From NCBI RefSeq assembly GCF_022201045.2, contig NC_068560.1, forward strand, positions 6,046,001 through 6,110,000: 64,000 bases of DNA, in the 5' to 3' direction. This document shows, piece by piece, positions 22,407 to 33,296 of this stretch; the stretch's first letter is position 1; each line of letters opens with the position of its first letter. Under the pieces are notes generated by a model. The model saw nothing but the letters and a program-made list of their open reading frames with translations. It ran no database searches and was not told the origin of the DNA. A program made the translations under genes and the position numbers. The stretch comes from Citrus sinensis. Its lineage: Eukaryota; Streptophyta; Magnoliopsida; Sapindales; Rutaceae.

Positions 22407-22490
22407 ATTATGCATATGCTTAACTCAAAATAAGGGACTAAACGAGCAATTTCCTTGAAATTTAAGCTATAGGATTGTGCAAGATCTTGA
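21830..22490. repeat. Imperfect inverted-repeat element (MITE-like)
   Basis: The left arm (about 21833-21975: CGTTTATTCCCT, ACTCAAAACCTC, GTGTTACATTCTTATCC) is matched in reverse complement by the right arm (about 22293-22480: GGGTAAGAGTGTAACAT, AAATAAGGGACTAAACG). A (TA)14 microsatellite lies at 22376-22404 and a shorter one at 21885-21902. Exact termini and target duplication could not be fixed. The architecture suggests a decayed MITE. Confidence 0.5.
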
Positions 22491-23371
22491 GTACTTTTAA
22501 AAAATTATGTGACAACTAAAGGTTTCCAATACTGACTTTTAACCAAAAAAAATTCTAACATATACTTTTATCTTTAGGTACATCTCAAAATCATTATTTT
22601 AAATAAATTCACCAAAAATTCTTATCCACCTTATAGGATTAAATTCAACAATTTCAGTAAATATTGTGAAATGTACCCGTTAGTGACCAAGTGTTTTCAA
22701 ATAATATTTTTAGCTAATCACCCCAAAATAATTTCTCATGATGGTAGAGGTTAAAATATCAATTTACAATTGGAGAAGAATACCCTCTCACCTTTTTTTG
22801 GGGGAAAAAAAAGGCACCCATTAGTGACAAGGTACAAAATATTATTTAAATATTTAAGTAAATTATTTAAGAATACCCTCTTACCTTTAAATATTTAAGT
22901 AAATTAAATTATTTTCTCCTATATATTTTCGTCTAACCTTTTCTGAGTCATGGGAATTAATGTCAATTTATACAAAGTTGCTTGTATTATTTCTATCTGT
23001 AGGTTGGGTTAAGGTTGATACGGATGATGTACAAAATGATAAATTTCACTATTTTTTTTTTTTGATACAAGATAAATTTCATTATTATTTATTCATAAAA
23101 ACAAAAGCTGAATACAAGTGTTTGAAACAAAGAAAAAGAAATACCATAATTAAAATAATGTAGAAATAATGACTAGTTATCAATCTTTCTTAATTAATAA
23201 TTAAGACAGGACAATCAATCATTTCACTGATTTTTTTATTTCCATCATTAATGCTTTATTCTTATCCATAATAGCCATAAATTGACAGCAATTGAAAAAC
23301 AAAAAAAAAAACATTGAAAGAAACGCTTGGTAGTTTCCAAATCCAATTTATAACGTTAACATGCATCCACC
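22491..23371. other. AT-rich DNA downstream of the SABATH gene
   Basis: No coding region supported. A possible polyadenylation signal of the SABATH gene (AATAAA on the minus strand) lies at 23258-23263, about 110 bp past its stop codon. Confidence 0.4.
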
Positions 23372-24909
23372 TCAGGGCTGTGCATGCTGCTTCCTTGTCA
23401 TGGAGATAACTAAACTGATATGCTTCGTCTTCTCAACAGCTAAATGCTCAGCCACAAGCGTAGCAAATCGAGCAAACAAAGGATCGATTACGGCGTTTCC
23501 AAAATGACTTGCAAGCGTGGGCTCGGTAACAGCTCTAATAGAATTTGCAACATTTTGTCCACACCGATCTTTGTTGAATACAAAACTTTTGTTGTTAACA
23601 TCGTCACTGGGATCCCAATTCACCTCAAAACTTTCGAACGTGTCGAGAATGAATGAACCTTGCTCCCTGACAATTGACTTGACTTCTTCCTCGCAGGGAA
23701 AATAGCAAGGCAGATTGAATGAATCCACGTCAGCCTCTTCAACAAGACCCTAAAACTCAAAAATCACAGCTTGTAAGTTGTAACATATACATATATACAT
23801 ATACACATACGTACACACACACACACATATATATTAAAATGTTAAAGAAGCTAAAGGCTGAGAGAGCCCTATTTTTCAATTAACATGGTAACTCTGGTCG
23901 GGTATACTATTGTTTCTATCAGTGCTCTATTGAATTTTTCTGTTCAAATATCAGCAATCCATGCATAAAAGAAAACTTTTAAGTGATGAATAATTAATTT
24001 ACAGACCTCATTGACCAGTTGAATGAGAGCTTTTGTTAGCAGCTCCCAAAGGCGACAGCAATCTTTGCTCGAGGGATCTGCGATGCTCCTGCCAATAAAA
24101 GTGAGAAACATACGTCCTCCAGAAACAATTTCTTCAGAGCGTAAGCTTAAAAATGCTGAGAAATCACGTTGGAACTGCTCCAAAAAAGCTTGACAGACAC
24201 TGGGAGGGCTCGACTTAGTAATGTAAATATTCCTCTTGTTAGTCTCAAGATTCTCTGGAACCTACACATAAACATATTGACTTAAAAATAAAAATTAAAT
24301 TAGCACATGAAAGTTAAAAGGTGAAAATAATGCGTACCTTGGAGAGCCAGTGAACACTGTAAGAAGAATGTATGAAATTTATGCTCCTGCTTTGAAAAAG
24401 CCTCTCGTAAAAGGAACCTGGCATTCCTGCTATGAAACAAGGTCCAAATTTGTCCTTTTTGATCCTTTTATAAAAATCAGGAAGAGACTCGAAGATGCTG
24501 TTGAAGTCATTTCCTGGGAGATCATTGAGAAACACTTGAAACTCGGGTAATTTTTTGTTCACTTGATGGTACAGTTTATGAATAGTTTCAATAATTTTAG
24601 ATATAACCAAGAAAGTATTGGGTCCTGAGGAGCAGCCTAAATCAGCAACGTTAAAACAACCAGGAAAAGAGGAGCTGAACATATCTTTGATGGTTTCCTC
24701 CAGGAATGGCCACGCCTTCGATATCACAGTTCTCTGAGAAAGTAGCAATATAAAAATTAAAGATTAAAGGAATTCAATATAGTTTGTGTCAATAATATAA
24801 TTAATTACTAATAAGTTCGAAAGCAAATGGACACCTGAATGTCCGAGTTTTTCGCATAGCTAGCTTCTCCACGTCCACCATTCATGCAAGGAACACTTAC
24901 CACAACCAT
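23372..24909 (-). CDS. SABATH carboxyl methyltransferase (salicylate/benzoate/jasmonate-type), 367 aa
   Basis: Four exons: 24909-24835, 24733-24338, 24261-24007, 23749-23372. All junctions are phase 0 with GT-AG introns (donors GTGTCC, GTACGC, GTCTGT). The family transfers methyl from S-adenosylmethionine to carboxyl groups of salicylate, benzoate, jasmonate and similar acids in the cytosol. Features seen: MNGGRGEASYAKNS (residues 9-22); SAM motif DLGCSSGPNT (56-65); FLNDLPGNDFN (94-104), where Asp binds the cofactor; and SFYERLF plus SSYSVHWLS (132-156), which line the substrate pocket. The total length of 367 aa is normal and no stop or frameshift is visible, so the gene is probably functional. 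The start was chosen because MVVVSVPCMNGG matches the family N-terminus. The exact substrate cannot be told from sequence. Confidence 0.93.
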
Positions 24910-24970
24910 GGGTACTTTCTTAAATTTACTTCTGTGTGTTGGATACTGATCATGCGTTGCACCCTTTAGC

Positions 24971-24978
24971 CTTTTATA
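24971..24978 (-). promoter_or_regulatory. TATA box of the SABATH gene
   Basis: TATAAAAG on the minus strand, about 62 bp before the start codon, leaves room for a 5' leader of roughly 30-40 bases. Confidence 0.6.
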
Positions 24979-24999
24979 GAGAAAAGTCTTCATCAAGTT

Positions 25000-25780
25000 T
25001 TACTGAATTCCTATTAATATTGTCATGTTATTTTCATTAATTAATTTGCATAGATTAATGCGCTATTCGCCTATACAGTAATTTCCGTGGGTGCATTTTG
25101 CATATGACCGTTACTACTTCTCTGGCTTTTATGAAATTAGTCTTTTGCTCTTATCCAAGCCTTTTATTTGCTTTGGTTTTGATTGTACTTTTTTTTTTAA
25201 ATCATGCATTGAAATCTTACTTTATGATTAGGGGTGGCTACTATACAAAGACTTGAAATCCTTGGTGGTATAGAGTCAAATTAATGCTTGTATCTTTTGT
25301 GTGTATTTATTTTAAAAAATTATCATGCAATTAGTAGTTATATTTAATTAAACTACATATGTCATACATGCATTAATTGGGCATGGTATCTCTGATTTAC
25401 TTTAAAATTTTTTGTGGTAGAGTGGATCTCTTTTTGGAGCCCCTCATTGTTTGGCTACCATCTAGACCACCTTTTTTTTTTTTAACCTACAACAACAGAT
25501 TTTTGAAACCAGTTTTTTTTATTTTATTTAATTACTAAATAAAATAATATATTGTCAATTAAATAACTTTTTAAAAATGACCATAATAATGAGAAAAAAA
25601 GACAAATAAATTAAAAGTGACAAAAGTATGTCCAAATAAAAAATAAAATGTATGTCCAAAAAAGACAAAAGTTTTTTAATGTTTTTTATAAGATTAAAAT
25701 ATTCTTTTTTTTTTTTATGTTTCATGTAGTATATTCTAAATTCCCTATACTTTTCTTTCTCCCCTCATTTCAGGTTGGAG
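25000..25780. other. SABATH upstream region, AT-rich
   Basis: It contains a segment (25105-25230) that recurs in diverged form at about 27945-28085. No other feature recognised. Confidence 0.5.
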
Positions 25781-26460
25781 TTCATGTTTTATATCTATTA
25801 TTTTAAGTCTCATCACTAGCATTCTACGTTTCTTGTTACAATGTACACATGTGTTACCCATCATTGCATATTTTATATTAAGTGTTGCAAATTTTCTACT
25901 CTTTATTTCATGTATAAATGTCATATTTCATATTATATATTGAGGACATCTTTGAAGTTCAGTGTTTCATGTTCTGAATGTACTCCAAATATTTGCCTTT
26001 TTTTGGATTTTGTGTTTGATGTCGATTTTTTCATATATTACGTTCATTGTTACAAGTATGGTGTTAACCACTACGTTTTCTAATTACCCTCAAAAGTTTT
26101 ACTTTTTTTTCATGTTTCATTTTAATGTTTCATGTTTAACGTTGTTGTTTCATATATAACATTCATTATTGCATGTAAAGAGTTCATTTTCATTTTCTAA
26201 ATGCTCTAAAAAATTACTTTTTTCCCCATTTCATTTCTAGATTTCATAATTGACGTTCATGTTTTATATATAACATTCACAGTTACGTATACAAAGTTCA
26301 ATGGTTCTTATTTATCCATACTCATGTTAGACATCCAGAGTTGCATATTTGTCTTTAATTGTTAAATACGCCCAAATATTTACCTTTTTCTTAGTTTCAT
26401 ATTTGATATTCATGTTTCATGTATAATGTTTAAAGTTTCATATTTTAGTTGAGCAAATTT
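25780..26460. repeat. Strongly decayed tandem array with 'CATGTTTCATGT...TTCATTGTT' units
   Basis: A block of the form (CTCCAAATATTTGCCTTTTTT ... TTCATGTTT ... AACGTTCATTGTT) recurs imperfectly, with anchors near 25984, 26089, 26203 and 26370. Wording resembles, but does not match, the satellite at 29.8-30.9 kb. No coding potential. Confidence 0.45.
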
Positions 26461-26496
26461 CACTCTGCCCCATCATTTATTAAGAATCGTCATTAA

Positions 26497-27215
26497 TGGT
26501 GCATTTACTTGTGAGATTGGGGAACCAAAATCTAGAATGAGGATGTTAATAGTATTTACCTGTTAAAATGAGAGGAGAAATAGGAATGAAACATGTGGAG
26601 CTCACATGTTTTTGGGATTAATTTAGAATCAAGTTTCTATTTCTTAAACTCACCATTATACCCCACCCAAATTCCATAATTTCACTTTTATCTCAATTAA
26701 AATATTATTATATCATTGTTATTGTTATTTTCTTGTTCTTTTCATTGTTGTTGTTAGTAACAATAATAATTATTATAATAATAACAATAACAACAACAAC
26801 AATAATAATTATAGTAATAATGATAATAATAATAATGGTGATGATGATGAAAATAATAATAATGAAAATAGTAATAATAATTTTAATAATAATCATTGTT
26901 ATATTATTATTATTATTAATTTCATTATTATTATTATTAATTTCATTCTTATTATGGCTATTAATAACAATATTTTAAAAAATAATAATATTCAAAATAT
27001 TTTAATAATAAATAATAATAATAATAATAATGATAATAATTAACTAGGGATTTTAGTAACTTAAAATAATTCGAAGATAAAGTAAGCATATTAATGAGAT
27101 TAGAGCCCATTCCGATTCTAATTCCTATAACTTACGTAAAAGACTTATTTTGGTTCTCATTCTATCCTATTTCAATTCCAACCATTTCAATTACATATTG
27201 ATAAACACACCATGA
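26497..27215. repeat. AAT/ATT-rich microsatellite inside a possible MITE
   Basis: Imperfect AAT, ATT and AAC triplets fill about 26705-27045. They are flanked by a left end TGGTGCATTTACTTG and a right end that reads TGGTGTGTTTATC on the other strand, a possible terminal inverted repeat. A diverged second copy of the left part lies at 27325-27450. Target duplication not found. Confidence 0.4.
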
Positions 27216-27624
27216 AACTATAAATAAGTTTTATGTCAACATTTTACCCCCAACTCAGTACTCCACTATTGAAATTAATATCAATAGGGCATTAGGTAAA
27301 AATATATTATTATACTACTAATTTTTTGTGTGTTTACTTGAGGATTGGAAAATCAAGATTAATAATGGAAATGATTGATGCTATTTACATGTTAAAATAG
27401 GAGGGAGAATGAGAATGAAATATGTAGGACTCACATATTTTTGAAATTAACAAAAAAAAAATTGATTATCTTGAGGGTTAGGAATTATTATTCTCAATTT
27501 ATGTTAATTATATTATTTTTTATTTTTTATTTTAAATACTTACATAAATTGAGTGGCCATTTATTTGGCGAGAACTTCTCTCGCCTATAGTGCATACTAG
27601 AAGTTCTCACATGAGGTTCAGGAA

Positions 27625-27795
27625 GTGTGTATCGGAAGACTTCCCTTCAGCTCTAGGAAAACCCCGTAACGAACATGAGGTTCATAGGTGGGTCCCCTTA
27701 GATGACTTTCCTTCAGATCTAGGAAAACCCGTAACGATCATGAGGTTCATAGGTGTATCCCATTAGGACTTTCCTTCAGCTCTAGTGGATGAGAA
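27625..27795. repeat. Tandem repeat, about 66-bp unit, 2.3 copies
   Basis: The unit GACTTTCCTTCAG(C/A)TCTAGG ... GTAACGATCATGAGGTTCATAGGTG is repeated at about 27637, 27703 and 27768 with a few differences. Confidence 0.8.
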
Positions 27796-27799
27796 TCTG

Positions 27800-29764
27800 T
27801 ACTGCTGTGTGGATGTTAACCATTTATTTTTCCATGGCTCGGGATCATTGAAGCCGGCATAACTTGCACGTTATTTTGTGCGATGATTTTTGTTGAAAGG
27901 TAACTTTCTCTTAGGGTCTTTTTAAGGCAACTTTTTCTTAGATTCTATTTTCTCTGGCTTTTATGGGACTGGACTTTTGTTCTTGTCAAATCCTTTTGCT
28001 TTCAACTCTTTGCTTTTGATTGTAAATTTGTTTTACATCATGTATTGCTTTCTTAATTTATGTAAGTTCTATGATTATTATGAAGGGTATTGTTATGAAG
28101 GGTAAGGTTGATTACGTCTTGGTATTAGTAAGTTTTACTCGAAAAGGCTGCCATCCAATTCTCTTTTCGTTGCACTCTCTTGCAAGTTCGTCTCTTTAAT
28201 CTTTCTTGAAAATGTGCGCCGCCGGCTTCGAACATTTCAATTAAGGCTTTTGTTAAGTTACAGGCGGTGTAAGTTATATTCCATACAAAAATATGTAAAA
28301 ACTAATGACATGATAATGGACCTCACGTGATTTTTGTATAGGCTGTAAGTTACACAAACTATAATTTAGTAAGACCCTTCAATTAAATGTATAGCTCTTT
28401 TAAGGGTGAGTTTAGAGTGCCACATTATATTGAACAAGGTCAGATTAAATTGTGTTATATTATATTATAGAGTGCTAAATATAATACAGTATTATATTTG
28501 GTATTGTATGTACTATATTATATATATTAATGTTTTGTATTATAATAAATTATTATTATTTTGATTTATTAATTAAATAAAATAGTCACTGAAGCCACAA
28601 CTAACCACCGCCAGCAATTTATCAATGTCATTTGTTGACTTCTTAAGTGATGCCAGGAAATCCTTGTCATGGCTCCACACAACGATATCAGTATCGCTGG
28701 CAACAGAGCTTCAATTCGTCATAGATCTGTTACGACAGACAAAAGCTTTGTTACCGAAATATTGATAGAGTTGAATAGAGCCCGTGACGAGGATTCCAAT
28801 GGTACCAAGGCAGTATTTATTTTTTCTGTCTAAAATCTGAAGGCTTCTGAATCTGGCTAAAATCTAAATAGTTGTGAATATATATATCTAATGATTTTTT
28901 TTTCTTAGTATATGAATATAAGTGTTAAATTATTTATTTTTAAAAAAATAAAATATTTTGACAGATATAACCACATAAATATTAACAATACATATATTTT
29001 ATTACTTAAATACATGACAAGTTATAAATAAATTATTTAATTACAAAAAAAATTTGATAATGTTTACCTTGACAATGTATGAAAAATATAATATATATCT
29101 AGCACATGTATTTTTTTACATTAATATATGATACTTATAATATTACTTTTAGTATATTATATTGATATTTTTTCTTGTTAACTATATAAGCCAATCAAGA
29201 ATTGTTTAATCATTTAAATTAAAATTAATGCATTAAATAAAATTCAAAATCTATTGTAAAAATAGTAAATACGAATAGAAAGAGAAAGACCTAGTGTCAA
29301 ACACACTCACCTAAAGTTCTACTATGTTTAAAATTCTCATTCAAAAAAAAAATTAACATTTGGATACACGCATATAACAAAAAAAGGCGATAAATAAAAA
29401 ATAATAAAAGAATAATTTATATAATAGGAAATAAATTTATTTAATAGGGGTATTAATTAGAGTTAATATTAAAGTTCCATTAAGATGTTTTGCCAATCAG
29501 ATAAAAGTTAGAGTACTTAATTTTTTCCATTCAAACCTAAATATCTTATAATCAAACATAAATGATAGAAAATAAACAAAAAAAATTGTAAATTCTAAAA
29601 ATAAAATAAAATTCAGACTTTAGACAAAAAAAATAAACAACTCGTAACTTTAATGTCTAAAGGTTCTGAAAAACGATGTATCATATATCTCAATCTATTT
29701 TTTAATTACATTAAAATCGATCAATATTTATAACAAAGTTGATCCATCAAAATTTCTTAAATAA
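27800..29764. other. AT-rich intergenic DNA with a diverged copy of SABATH upstream sequence
   Basis: 27945-28085 resembles 25105-25230 (shared TTCTCTGGCTTTTATG, TTTTGATTGTA, TTTATG). The stretch 28590-28820 is GC-richer and reads VASDTDIVVWSHDKDFLASL on the minus strand, perhaps a scrap of an unknown gene. The remainder is AT-rich with nothing recognised. Confidence 0.35.
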
Positions 29765-30935
29765 ACTTTGTGACCTTTTTACATGTTGACGTGGTTCTCA
29801 TGTTTAACCCCATACGTTGCATGTTTGACCTCAGGTGTTGCATGTTTTACGTGACTTTTTCACATGTAAATTTCATGTTGCATGTTTGACCTCACTTGTT
29901 GCATGTTTCACGTGGATTGTTGCATGTTTTGAAATAAAGCCAAAAAATGAAAACTTTCCCGCCCGTTTCTTGTTTCATGTTCGTGATACATGTTTGACCT
30001 CCTTTGTTACATCTTTCATGTGAGTTGTTGCATGTTGACGTGGTTCTCATTTTTAACATCATACGTTGCATGTTTGACCTTAGGTGTTGCATGTTTTACG
30101 TGACCTTTTTATATGTAAATTTCATGTTGCATGTTTGACCTCACTTGTTGCATGTTTTACATGGATTGTTTGTCTTGAATAAAACCAAAAATAAAAATTT
30201 TCCCACCTATTTCATGTTTCACGTCCATGTTAGATGTTTGACCTCCATTGTTGTATCTTTCACGTGAACTGTTGCATATTGACATGGTTCTCATGTTTTA
30301 CCTCATACGTTCCATTTTTGACCTCAGGTGTTGCACATTTTACGTGATTTTTTACATGTAAATTTCATATTACATGTTTGACCTCACTTGTTGCATGTTT
30401 CACATGGATTGTTACGCATCTTGAAGAAAGAAAAAAAATGAAAATTTTCCCATCCGTTTCATGTTTCACGTCCGTGTTGCATGTTTGACCTGCGTTGTTG
30501 CATCTTTTACATGAACTATTGCATGTTGACGTGGTTTTCATGTTTAACCTCATATGTTGCATATTTGACCTCAAGTGTTGTATGTTTTACATGACCTTTT
30601 TACATTTAAATTTCATGTTGCATGTTTGACCTCACATGTTGCATGTTTTACGTGGATTGTTGCATGTCTTGAATAAATTCAAAAAATGAAAATTTTCCTG
30701 CCCATTAAATGTTTCACGTTTGTGTTGCATGTTTGACCTTCGTTGTTCCATCTTTAACATGAATTGTCGCATATTGATGTGGTTCTCATGTGTTAACCTT
30801 ATCTGTTGCATGTTTGACCTAAGATGTTCTGTGTTTACATGAATTTTTACATGTAAATTTCAAGTTACTTGTTTGACATCAGTTGTTGCATGTTTTACTA
30901 AATTGTTCCACATCTTGAATAAAGAAAAAAATTGA
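29765..30935. repeat. Satellite-like tandem array, about 247-bp unit, nearly five copies
   Basis: The anchor (G/A)TTGA(C/T)(G/A)TGGTT(C/T)TCAT occurs at 29785, 30034, 30278, 30525 and 30773, a spacing of 244-249 bp. Within each unit GTTGCATGTTTGACCTCA and a TTTCA/TTTTACGTG motif recur several times, so there is a shorter inner period as well. Units differ by roughly 10-15 percent by eye. No protein is encoded across units. Confidence 0.92.
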
Positions 30936-30964
30936 AAAAGGGTGAGGAAGACGAAGTAATAGTG

Positions 30965-31820
30965 CATATAATTGCGAAGTTGGCTAACCAGTTTATTTAA
31001 CAATGAATCTAGCAGTAACTACTTCGATCCACTCCAAACACACCCTACAATGCAACTACTAGCTGGTTGATTTAAGGAATAATGAAGCGGTTAACCACTT
31101 CCACTCCAGAGACACCCAACAATGAGATTGTTAGTTGGCTGATTTAACAAAGAATTAAGCGGTTTACCACTTCCACTCTAGAATCACTCAACAATGAAAT
31201 GGTAAGCCGGCTAATTTAACAAGGAATCAAGTGGTTAACTGCATGCACTCTAGAAACAACTAACAATGAAATGGTTAGTCGAATTGTTAAGCAAAGAATT
31301 AAGCAGTTAACCGCTTCCACTCCAAAAACAACTAAGAGGTTGTTTGTTAAATGTATTAATTTCAGACTTTTTCTAAACTTTGCTTGTTTGTTTTTTAGAA
31401 CTTATGTCTGATTTTCAGACATTTACATCTGAATAGAAAAAGTAAACTTTTGTGACTTTTATCTAAATGGGAAAATGTCTAAATGACAAACAAATATTAT
31501 ATTCTAAAAATATCTATGTAAAATAACTTATTTCCTAAACTATAAAATCTAATCCTCTTTTTTTTATTTCAATTTACAAGGACATAAATGTCAAATAACC
31601 AAGTTTAGGATTTTTTATATTATAAAAATAAACAAGATGCCACTTTTATTTAGATATTAAAAAAAACAAACATGTCATTCAGATTTTCGTATTCAGACCC
31701 ATTCAGACTTTAGAAAAATTCAGACTGATTTAGATTTCAGACAAAAAAAACAAATACTACCTAAGGATGAAATGGCTAGGTGGCTTATTTAACAACGAAT
31801 GAAGAGGTTAACGGGTACAA
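30965..31820. repeat. 72-bp minisatellite, about six copies, split by a MITE
   Basis: Units such as TAGTTGGCTGATTTAACAAAGAATTAAGCGGTT... start near 30975, 31060, 31132, 31204 and 31276. A further unit (GATGAAATGGCTAGGTGGCTTATTTAAC) continues at 31765-31820 after the MITE at 31336-31761. It adjoins the 247-bp array directly. Confidence 0.85.
31336..31761. mobile_element. PIF/Harbinger (Tourist)-like MITE, 426 bp
   Basis: The left end GAGGTTGTTTGTT and the right end (minus strand GGTAGTATTTGTT) form an imperfect terminal inverted repeat. Inner inverted similarity includes CAGACTTTTTCTAAA against TTTTTCTAAAGTCTGAA. A TAA target duplication is present (31333-31335, 31762-31764). The insertion interrupts a 72-bp repeat unit that resumes on the other side, which proves it is an insertion. 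Confidence 0.7.
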
Positions 31821-31829
31821 TCAATGTTT

Positions 31830-33077
31830 GATGTTGATATTTCATGTATCACATCGGCTAACACATGTATAAAATATCATGTTGCATTTCAAAATTTCTT
31901 GACAATTCAAGTGATAATTTATAATCAAAATTATTTTTTTGTTTCATATCCTTTTTTATTATTAATTAAGTTTAGTTAAGCCCCATCTATTAGGAAAAAC
32001 AAATGAAAACATTGCCTTAGTGTTAAAATTATTTGATAATTTAAGTGATCGTTATTACTCCAAGTAATAATTTATCATTTTAATTATTATTTGTTTCATT
32101 ATTTTGTAATTTGTTTAATTTTTCGAACGAAAATAACTATGATTTGTAAATTTTTTATTTTAAAAAATAAATAATACGTATAGCACTTTAATTATTTTGA
32201 ATTAGTTTCACCATAGCTTGTAAATGAAACCCATAAACAAAGGCATCTCAAACTTTTATAATTACAAAAAATAAATGTGTAAAGAAGAGAGTTGGCGGGC
32301 GCACGCCATACATGAATTAATTTTTTCATCATCTACCATATGTCGTGAGCAATAAGGGATTTCCCTCCCCATTACCATTAACAAAAAAAGTGTCGACCTG
32401 TGTCACACCCCCATCCAAGAAGTGAGCTAAAAAATATGAAACTCTTAAGCATTGTCTGAGCATAGCACACAAACTACTTCCAGCATGTCCACTTAACAAA
32501 ATACCTGGAAAAAACAAGGCATGAGCTATTAGCCCATACACTTTTAAGCATGAAAATTCTCATCACATCTCATTTATCCAAGAGGCCATGAAAACATTGT
32601 CAAAGATTCCAAAAGAAAATTGACTTTAAACACATAAGAATCAATCTCAAGAATCCATTAAGTTTGCAATCGAGCCAAAACAATGTTAATCTCCGATTTA
32701 TAAAACCAAACTTCAAAGTCTATAATTTCATCGATTGAATAACAAATGATGTACAAACAAAATTCATGGAAATCTGTAGAAGCCTTTTGGACTATTTTAG
32801 ACCATATAACAAGGACGGGCCTTGCTCAATAATCCCTTTAAATGATTAGGTTGGTTCAATTACTAGACAAATTTGTTGATATAATCTAGACATAAAAAGC
32901 ACCTAGAATATATAAGGGTCTGTTTGGAACTGTTTTTGAATTGATATTTTCTGAAAATAAAAATGATGTTTTGTAGTTGCTGTATTTTGAATTTAAGTAT
33001 GCGTCTGATATTATTTTATGTATACTATATTTTAAAACTGAAAATAATAATATGTGTTCGGTAGACATGATTGAAAA
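31830..33077. other. AT-rich DNA with no recognised gene
   Basis: A GC-richer part at 32285-32545 has a 70-codon minus-strand frame that I do not recognise. A GGGTCTGTTTGGAACTG motif at 32917 resembles a MITE left end; its partner was not found. Confidence 0.35.
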
Positions 33078-33086
33078 TTATTAAAA

Positions 33087-33287
33087 GAGTAATGATATAG
33101 CCACAAACTCTTATACAAACTTATCTTGTACAAAATGATATGGCATAATAAAATTGGTTGAATTAAATATCTCTTGGCCCACATGATTTATTTTTGTTAT
33201 TTTGTATTTTCATTCAACCAATGAATTAATGTCACACAATTTGTATAAGATAAGTTTGTACAAGAGTTTGTGGCTCTATCACCACTC
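33087..33287. mobile_element. Mutator-type MITE, 201 bp
   Basis: Terminal inverted repeats of about 50 bp: GAGTAATGATATAGCCACAA at the left and, on the other strand, GAGTGGTGATAGAGCCACAA at the right. A perfect 9-bp target duplication TTATTAAAA flanks it (33078-33086, 33288-33296), which is the Mutator superfamily signature. No coding capacity. Confidence 0.93.
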
Positions 33288-33296
33288 TTATTAAAA

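Noticed and set aside
26708..26978. 62- and 81-codon frames of almost only Ile, Val, Met and Thr
   Set aside because: Translations of an AAT/ATT microsatellite.
32285..32545. 70-codon minus-strand frame as a gene
   Set aside because: Starts at the 3' side of what looks like a splice acceptor, matches nothing I know and has no extending exons.
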